Positions 31,579 through 38,046 of a stretch of 38,046 nt of DNA are shown one piece after another. How positions within the stretch are numbered: the first letter of the stretch is position 1; every line of letters starts with the position of its first letter. The notes under the pieces are model-generated. The model was not told the origin of the DNA. It ran no database searches and saw only the letters and a program-made list of their open reading frames with translations. Origin of the DNA: Mesorhizobium escarrei (GTDB lineage: Bacteria > Pseudomonadota > Alphaproteobacteria > Rhizobiales > Rhizobiaceae); the NCBI RefSeq assembly GCF_935825525.1, contig NZ_CAKXZT010000090.1, positions 91,818 through 129,863 of the forward strand, given 5' to 3'. A program made the position numbers and the translations under genes.

Positions 31579-32207
31579 TTGCCGCGCGCATGCGCGCATG
31601 CCTGCGCCTGTTGCGGTGGTCGGAAACCGATTTCGCCGAAGAAGCGGGCTATCCGATCGGCAAGGCAAAGGCCTGGCTCTACGGGCGTGAACATCCGCCC
31701 CTTGTCGTAATGGCCTGGCTGGAGACACTGGCCAAGGTGCACCGGCTGCTGCCACGGCCGAGCGTGCCGCCGCAGCCGGCCGCGTTGCATTCGCTGATCG
31801 GCGCTGTCGTCCCGCAGGCCGCTCTTGAGGATCGCAGCGGCCGGACAGTTGAACCCGGAAAGGAGCCAGTTGAGCTTCCAAAGGAGAGTGTCATGGATCG
31901 TTCTACTTTTGAAAAGCCGGTCACCATCCTTACCGGCCTCGGCACGCCGACCAGGATAGAAAGCGCGGCTGAGGCCTATGCGCTGCTTGCCGAATGGCCG
32001 TCGGCGAGCCGGACGGCCGCACATGACATCGCCGCCAAAGCCTGCCGGGCCGCGATGGACGGAGAGATCGATGCCGAGACGGCGCGGGCGACCTTCGTGG
32101 CGTTTGCCCGCCGCAACGATCTGCTCGCGCCGCAGACGAGCTCTACGGTTGCCGGTGGACCGGTCGCCGATTGGGCGCGTTCGCAGCGTGTCAACGCTCC
32201 GGCTTGA
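31575..32207 (+). CDS. HTH domain - DUF982 fusion protein
   Basis: This 210-residue protein has a helix-turn-helix-like domain at residues about 1-60 (MRACLRLLRWSETDFAEEAGYPIGKAKAWLYGREHPP). A Pro/Glu-rich linker follows, and residues about 110-186 are a DUF982 domain (FEKPVTILTGLGTPTRIESAAEAYALLAEWPSASRTAAHDIAAKACRAAMDG onward). An internal ATG at 31893 has a strong AAGGAG 6 bp upstream, so a free DUF982 protein of 104 residues may also be made, or two genes have fused through loss of a stop. It is coupled to the preceding frameshifted gene by ATGA. Function is unknown. Confidence 0.72.
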   Translation: MIAARMRACLRLLRWSETDFAEEAGYPIGKAKAWLYGREHPPLVVMAWLETLAKVHRLLPRPSVPPQPAALHSLIGAVVPQAALEDRSGRTVEPGKEPVELPKESVMDRSTFEKPVTILTGLGTPTRIESAAEAYALLAEWPSASRTAAHDIAAKACRAAMDGEIDAETARATFVAFARRNDLLAPQTSSTVAGGPVADWARSQRVNAPA

Positions 32208-32212
32208 ACGCG

Positions 32213-32416
32213 CTTTCCTTCTCCCCTGTGGGAGAAGGTGGATTGGCGCGAAGCGCCAAGCCGGATGAGGGGTGCTGGAAGGAATGAGGCGGCGGCGATT
32301 TCAAGCAAATTGCCAAGCTGGAACACCCCTCATCCGACCTCGCCGAGCGTGTCCTCGGGCTTGCCGGAGGCAAGACCCGTGGGCGAGGCCACCTTCTCTC
32401 ACAAGAGGAGAAGGTA
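32213..32416. repeat. Large nested palindromic element
   Basis: The outer arms CCTTCTCC-N8-GGAGAAGGTGG and CCACCTTCTC-N8-AGGAGAAGG enclose inner arms GATGAGGGGTG and CACCCCTCATC, with GGCGCGAAGCGCC nested in between. This layout is typical of rhizobial intergenic palindromes built around 'ccctcatccg' and 'ttctccc'. It lies between convergent genes and could terminate both. Confidence 0.75.
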
Positions 32417-32444
32417 AGATCGCCCTGCACCGCCTCCCCAACCC

Positions 32445-33461
32445 TCACCGCCTTACCCGCGATTTCAGCCAGCGGTCGAAGGCCACGGCGAGGATCAGGA
32501 TCAGGCCGATGACGATGCTTTGCGTGTAGGACGAGACGTTGTTGAACTGCAGCCCGTTCTGCAGCACGCCGATCAGTGCTGCACCCACCACCGTGCCGCC
32601 GACCGAGCCAATGCCGCCGAACAGCGAGGTGCCGCCGATGACCACCGCCGAGATCACCGTCAGCTCGTAGCCGATGCCGGCGACGGCTTCCGAGGAATTG
32701 AGCCTGGCCGATAGCACGAAGGCGGCAAGGCCGGCGAAGAAGCCGACGATAACGTACACCGAGATCAGGATGCGGTCGACGCGCAGGCCCGACAGCCGCG
32801 CCGCCTCGGCATTGCCGCCGACCGCGTAGACGGCGCGGCCGTAGCGCGTGTAGCGCAAGACGATGTGGCAGAGGATCGCCGCCGCCGCGAAAATGATCGC
32901 CGGCACCGGGACCGGGCCGATCAGTCCGGTGCCGAACCAGCGCATCGAGGCGTCGAAGCCGGAGATCGGGCCGCCGTTGGAGATCGTCAGCGTCAGGCCG
33001 CGAAAGACGGTGAGGCCGCCAAGCGTGACGACGAAGGGAGGCACTTTCAGCCTGGTGATGGCAAAGCCCTGGACGCCGCCGGCCAGGGCGCCGACGACGA
33101 CGGCGGCCAGAAGGGCTGCGAACCAGCCATAGCCTTGCGTGCCGGCCGTCGACAGCGACAGCGTGTTGGCGGTGCCGCCCTTGGCCACCACCGCCGCGAC
33201 CATGCCGCAGAAAGCCAGCAGCGAACCGACCGACAGGTCGATGCCGGCGGTGAGGATGACGAAAGTCATGCCGAGCGCGATCAGCCCGGTGATCGAGATC
33301 TGTCGCATGATGTTGAAGATGTTGATGGGATCGATGAAGCTCGGCTTCAGGACGGTAAAGACGACGATCAGCAGCGCCAGGAACATCAGCGGGCCGAAGC
33401 TCATCAGCAGGCGCGCGACATTGATGCCGCTGCGCTCGCTCTGTTCGGTCGTGCTGGTCAT
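32445..33461 (-). CDS. Ribose-type ABC transporter permease (RbsC family)
   Basis: This 338-residue inner-membrane permease has about ten helices. Typical RbsC/BPD_transp_2 features are DPINIFNIMRQISITGLIALGMTFVILTAGIDLSVGSLLAFCG, VVTLGGLTVFRGLTLTISNGGPISGF, YTRYGRAVYAVGGNAEAARLSGL and VIGGTSLFGGIGSVGGTVVGAALIGVLQNGLQ. It is third in the order binding protein, ATPase, permease on the minus strand and overlaps the ATPase gene by 4 bp. The sugar is not evident; the family imports ribose, xylose, allose and related sugars. Confidence 0.93.
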   Translation of the reverse strand: MTSTTEQSERSGINVARLLMSFGPLMFLALLIVVFTVLKPSFIDPINIFNIMRQISITGLIALGMTFVILTAGIDLSVGSLLAFCGMVAAVVAKGGTANTLSLSTAGTQGYGWFAALLAAVVVGALAGGVQGFAITRLKVPPFVVTLGGLTVFRGLTLTISNGGPISGFDASMRWFGTGLIGPVPVPAIIFAAAAILCHIVLRYTRYGRAVYAVGGNAEAARLSGLRVDRILISVYVIVGFFAGLAAFVLSARLNSSEAVAGIGYELTVISAVVIGGTSLFGGIGSVGGTVVGAALIGVLQNGLQFNNVSSYTQSIVIGLILILAVAFDRWLKSRVRR

Positions 33462-35041
33462 TGCGTCGCTTCCTGCGTTTGGTCGAGCGCCATCAGTTCC
33501 ATCAGTTTTTCCTCTGTCGCCTCGATGCCTGGCATCTCGCCGGTGATGCGGCCGCGCCGCATGGTGACGATCCTGTCCGACACCGCAAGCACCTCGGGCA
33601 ATTCGGACGAGATCATCATGATGGCGATGCCGCGCCCGGCGAGCTGCACCAGGATCTGGTGCACCTCGGCCTTGGCGCCGACATCGACGCCGCGTGTCGG
33701 TTCGTCGACGATCAGCACCTTGGGGTCACGCGCCAGCCAGCGGGCGAGGATGACCTTCTGCTGGTTGCCGCCGGACAGCCCCTCTATGGGCTGCTCGGGC
33801 GAGGCCATGCGGATCGACAGCGTCTTCCTGTAGCTTGCCAGCGCTTCGCGCTCGCGGCGCTCGGCCATGAAGCCGGCGGCGTTGGAGTAGCGGCCGAGTG
33901 CGGCGATGGAAAAGTTGGTGAGAATGCCGAGCGCGGCGAAGATCGCCTGATGCTTGCGGTCTTCCGGAACCAGGCCGATGCCCAGCGCAATGGCGTCGGC
34001 CGGTGTTTCAGGCGCGATCGTCTTGCCGTCGAGGGTGATGGTGCCGGCGGCGATGCGGTCGGCGCCAAAGATGGCGCGGGCAAGTTCGGTGCGGCCGGAG
34101 CCGACGAGGCCGGCGACGCCGAGGATCTCGCCCGCCTTGAGGTCGAGATCGACACCTTCGAGCACGATGGCGTGCGGCGCCTGCGGGTCGCGCACCGTGC
34201 GCAGGCCGCGCACGGAAAGCCTGACGTCGCCGGCGACATCGCGCAGCGTCGGCCTGGCATAAAGCTCCGACGCGGCGCGGCCGACCATTTTTTCGATGAT
34301 TTTCGGCAGCTTGATCGGCCCCCCCGATGGTCCCTTGTCGCGGTCGAGATGGCCGGCCAGCCTGCCGTCGCGCAGCACCGTCATGCGGTCGCAGATCGCA
34401 GAGGCCTCTTCCAGCCTATGGGTGACGAACATGATGGCGACGCCATCCTTGCGCAGCCGGCCCATGATCGACATCAGTTTTTGCACTTCGGTTTCGGTCA
34501 GCGCCGAGGTCGGCTCGTCCATGATGATGAGACGGCTCTTCAGCGACAGCGCGCGGGCGATCTCGACCAGCTGCTGCTCGGCCACCGACAGCGCCGACAC
34601 CGGCGTCGCCGGGTCGAGGTCCAGGCCAACGCGGGCGATGATCGCGCGCGAGTCTACCTCCATCTTCCGCCAGCTGACCAGGCCGAAGCGCCCGAGCGGC
34701 GCGCGGCCGATGAAGATGTTCTCCGCCACGGTCAGCGTCGGGATCAGGCTCAGTTCCTGGTAGATGGTGACAATGCCGAGGCGCTTGGCATCCTGCGGGT
34801 TGTGGGGATTGAATTCGACGCCGTCGAAGACGATGCGGCCGCTGGACGGCGGCATCACGCCGGACAGGATCTTGAGCAGCGTCGACTTGCCGGCGCCGTT
34901 CTCGCCGAGCAGGCCGAGGATCTCGCCGGGCCGAACCTCGAGCGAGACATCGTTGAGCGCAGTCACGCCGGCAAAGCGCTTGGTCACGCCTTCGACGGCG
35001 AGGAGGGCGGGAGATGGCACGATGGCTTCAGCCGCGGGCAA
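33458..35041 (-). CDS. Ribose-type ABC transporter double ATPase (RbsA family)
   Basis: This protein has about 527 residues and two ATPase halves. Half 1 has Walker A GENGAGKST and the unusual signature LSVAEQQLVEIARAL with IMDEPTSALTE. Half 2 has the degenerate Walker A GLVGSGRTE typical of RbsA, the signature LSGGNQQKVILARWL and LIVDEPTRGVD. Start: TTG at 35041 with GGAG 6 bp upstream; the longer frame runs through the palindromic repeat (35059-35242) and would encode unrelated residues. The gene thus begins directly after the repeat, which separates it from the binding-protein gene of the same operon. Confidence 0.92.
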   Translation of the reverse strand: MPAAEAIVPSPALLAVEGVTKRFAGVTALNDVSLEVRPGEILGLLGENGAGKSTLLKILSGVMPPSSGRIVFDGVEFNPHNPQDAKRLGIVTIYQELSLIPTLTVAENIFIGRAPLGRFGLVSWRKMEVDSRAIIARVGLDLDPATPVSALSVAEQQLVEIARALSLKSRLIIMDEPTSALTETEVQKLMSIMGRLRKDGVAIMFVTHRLEEASAICDRMTVLRDGRLAGHLDRDKGPSGGPIKLPKIIEKMVGRAASELYARPTLRDVAGDVRLSVRGLRTVRDPQAPHAIVLEGVDLDLKAGEILGVAGLVGSGRTELARAIFGADRIAAGTITLDGKTIAPETPADAIALGIGLVPEDRKHQAIFAALGILTNFSIAALGRYSNAAGFMAERREREALASYRKTLSIRMASPEQPIEGLSGGNQQKVILARWLARDPKVLIVDEPTRGVDVGAKAEVHQILVQLAGRGIAIMMISSELPEVLAVSDRIVTMRRGRITGEMPGIEATEEKLMELMALDQTQEATQ

Positions 35042-35058
35042 AGGTTGCTCCCAGGTTG

Positions 35059-35242
35059 CGATTTCTACGCAGGCCGGCGGGACAGCGCCCCCCTCTGTCC
35101 TGCCGGACATCTCCCCCACAAGGGGGGAGATTGGCTGTCACGCCGGCTTCCGCCAATCTCCTACGCTGCAGAAAAGGCGCATCGGCGAAGCTGCCAATCT
35201 CCCCCCAAGTGGGGGAGATGCCCGCGGGCAGAGGGGGGCGGA
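35059..35242. repeat. Palindromic repeat element within the ABC operon
   Basis: Outer arm GGCGGGACAGCGCCCCCC starts at 35076; its partner ends near 35242 with AGAGGGGGGCG. Stems with CTCCCCCACAAGGGGGGAG and its relatives are inside. The middle (GATGCGCC reversed) and the flank TTGCGATTTCTACGCA match the element at 21404-21599 in inverse orientation. The element sits between the binding-protein stop and the ATPase start and may differentially stabilise the binding-protein mRNA. Confidence 0.88.
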
Positions 35243-35282
35243 CAGAATGCAACGTCTGCTCGCCCCGTGCCCTCGGCGTCGC

Positions 35283-36236
35283 CTACTTCGTCTCGCCCAG
35301 CCTTTCTGCCTTGTCGAGATTGTCCTTGCCGATGACGATCGGCGTCAGCAGCACGAGCTTTTCCTTCGGCTCGGTCTTGTCCTTGGCATAGGCGACGGCG
35401 ATCTGCACCGCGGTTCGCGACTGCTCGCCGGGGAACTGTTCGACGGTGCCGGCCAGCTTGCCGTCGCGCACGGCGACCAGCGCTTCGGGAAGCGCATCGA
35501 AGCCGTAGATCTTGACGTCGGTGAAGTTGCGCGCCGCGCAGGCTTCAACCGCGCCAAGCGCCATGTCGTCATTGGCGCAGATGATCGCGTCGGGCTTGCC
35601 GTTGGCGGCAAGGCCCGCCTCGGTGACGGACAGCGCCTCGGCGCGGGCGAAATTGGCGGTCTGCTCGAAGATGATCTGGTACTTGTCCTTCATCGGGTCG
35701 AGGACGTTGTGCACGCCCTTGTTGCGGTCAATCGCCGGCCCAGCACCTGGCTGGCCCTGCAGATGGAAAATCTTGGCGCCGTTCGGGAACGCCGCGACCA
35801 TCGCCTGTGCCTCGGCCTCGCCGCCCTTGACGTTGTCGGCGCCGACATGGGCGAGGATGCCGTCGACCCCGTCGACGCGGCGGTCGATGGTGACGACGGG
35901 GACGCCGGCCTGGATCGCCTGCTCGATGGCCGGCGCCAGCGCGTTGACGTCAAGCGGCGAGATGACGATGGCGTTGACCTTCTGCACGAGTGCAGCCTCG
36001 ATGTCGGCGGTCTGCTTGGGCGCCGAGTTCTGGCCGTCGCTTTCGACAAGGTTGACGCCTTGCGCCTGAGCTTCCGCCTTGATCTGGTTCAGCATGTGCA
36101 CGAAGAACGGAAAGCCGAGGCTCGGCACCGAACCAAGGATGGTCAGCTTGTCCTGGGCGACCGCCAGTTGTGGAGCGGCCAGCGCCATCGTGCCCATCGC
36201 CACGGACGACAGCAGGAATTCACGTCTGTTGATCAA
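35283..36236 (-). CDS. Ribose-type ABC transporter substrate-binding protein
   Basis: This 317-residue periplasmic protein is of the RbsB/Peripla_BP_4 family. It begins with a Tat-type signal (NRREFLLSSVAMGTMAL, cleaved near AVAQ). The mature part has LTILGSVPSLGFPFFVHMLNQIKAEAQAQGVNLVESD, AIVISPLDVNALAPAIEQAIQAGVPVVTIDRRVDG and AIICANDDMALGAVEAC. The end is [10 protein letters not shown], whose last codons recur at 21364-21386. Start: TTG at 36236 with GGAGGAG 7 bp upstream; the longer frame up to 36491 is unsupported. It is the first gene of the operon and presumably the most highly expressed. Confidence 0.92.
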   Translation of the reverse strand: MINRREFLLSSVAMGTMALAAPQLAVAQDKLTILGSVPSLGFPFFVHMLNQIKAEAQAQGVNLVESDGQNSAPKQTADIEAALVQKVNAIVISPLDVNALAPAIEQAIQAGVPVVTIDRRVDGVDGILAHVGADNVKGGEAEAQAMVAAFPNGAKIFHLQGQPGAGPAIDRNKGVHNVLDPMKDKYQIIFEQTANFARAEALSVTEAGLAANGKPDAIICANDDMALGAVEACAARNFTDVKIYGFDALPEALVAVRDGKLAGTVEQFPGEQSRTAVQIAVAYAKDKTEPKEKLVLLTPIVIGKDNLDKAERLGETK

Positions 36237-36239
36237 TTT

Positions 36240-36487
36240 AGTCTCCTCCCACATGAGCGCATGAACCCGAAAACCGGTTCCGGTTTTCCGAAAATTCCTG
36301 CGTCGATCCAGAAATGGAGTGTCCTTTGAGCGCCCAAGGGGACGCAACGGCGCTCCAGCCGGTCCACCGCGACGTTCTCCTCCGCTCGGCGCCGGCGGGC
36401 GGATGCTAGCCAAGCCCGGAGACTTGCGCAAGAACGGGGTGCTGGCCTTCCCTCGCCCGTGGGGCGCACGAGCGGGAGAAGGGAAGA
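36240..36487. promoter_or_regulatory. Upstream region of the sugar ABC operon with palindromes
   Basis: A perfect palindrome GAAAACCGG-TT-CCGGTTTTC (36269-36288), preceded by GCATGA, is part of a dispersed rhizobial repeat and related to 14990-15037. A second inverted repeat, CTTCCCT-C-GC-CGT to ACG-GC-GGGAGAAGGGAAG (about 36446-36486), lies just after the aldo/keto reductase gene and could be its terminator. The operon promoter must lie between; I cannot pick a convincing -35/-10 pair. Confidence 0.5.
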
Positions 36488-37953
<1,466 letters not shown>

Positions 37954-38002
37954 GCTGTGTGACCTTCATCCTTTCGTCATCCCAGCAATATTTCGGGGCG
38001 CA

Positions 38003-38046
38003 GGCGGGACAGCGCCCCCCTCTGTCCTGCCGGACATCTCCCCCAC
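38003..38046. repeat. Arm of palindromic intergenic repeat at the right window edge
   Basis: It is the exact reverse complement of positions 1-44 and identical in sequence to 35076-35119. The element is cut by the window end. Confidence 0.9.

Noticed and set aside
35042..35119. N-terminal extension of the ATPase through the repeat
   Set aside because: Those residues are encoded by the palindromic repeat; the TTG at 35041 has a proper ribosome site.
33461..35335. 624-codon open frame antisense to the double ATPase gene
   Set aside because: Typical codon-bias shadow rich in His, Gly, Asp; no family match.

Overview
The window looks like chromosomal DNA of an alphaproteobacterium of the order Rhizobiales, most likely Mesorhizobium or a close relative. 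Four things point there: high GC with strong codon bias, typical rhizobial families (DUF982, Usg, DUF922, SPW-repeat, twin small heat-shock genes behind a ROSE-type leader, CIRCE-groESL), an SsuABC/RbsABC-type transporter load, and several palindromic intergenic repeats of the kind scattered through Mesorhizobium genomes. The same 44-bp repeat arm lies at both window ends in opposite orientation (1-44 and 38003-38046), so the window may be a contig broken at repeats. I see no rRNA, tRNA, CRISPR array, integrase, transposase or phage gene.

Layout. (1) 63-659: secreted DUF922 protease-like protein. (2) 893-5592: five-gene organosulfur-type operon (FMN reductase, flavin-dependent monooxygenase, ABC permease, binding protein, ATPase), facing a surface-sugar O-acyltransferase (5638-7605). 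(3) 7606-11641: small accessory genes (SPW membrane protein, PhnA-like protein, cupin, two small exported proteins, an unrecognised 309-aa protein) with repeats and a duplicated 31-bp block. (4) 11761-13770: AI-2E/PerM-family membrane protein with a long C-terminal extension. (5) 13953-19880: compact six-gene minus-strand operon matching E. coli ynbA, ynbC, ynbD and ynbB, with an added small membrane protein and a PlsC-like acyltransferase. This is probably an uncharacterised phospholipid-making or lipid-modifying pathway and is the most interesting system here. (6) 20279-23408: sugar isomerase, a fossil of a binding-protein gene, an RpiR regulator and a ribokinase-like kinase. (7) 23813-26234: EF-hand protein, exported Gly/Ser-rich protein, ECF sigma factor, membrane anti-sigma candidate and periplasmic metal-sensor-like protein. 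(8) 26391-32207: stress island with two hsp20 genes behind a ROSE-type RNA thermometer, small rhizobial proteins, usg, groES-groEL with CIRCE, a frameshifted small gene and an HTH/DUF982 fusion. (9) 32445-36236: ribose-type ABC transporter (binding protein, double ATPase, permease) with a palindromic repeat inside the operon. (10) 36488-37953: aldo/keto reductase and a small hypothetical protein.

How parts connect. Regions 6 and 9 share a segment: the last codons of the binding protein, the palindromic element and its flank occur in both places in the same relative orientation. The region-6 catabolic genes therefore probably once had a transporter beside them, and the region-9 transporter may serve the same sugar. 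In region 8, two heat-shock control layers (RNA thermometer, CIRCE/HrcA plus a sigma-32-like promoter) serve neighbouring chaperone units. All assignments come from reading motifs and context; no database search was run.
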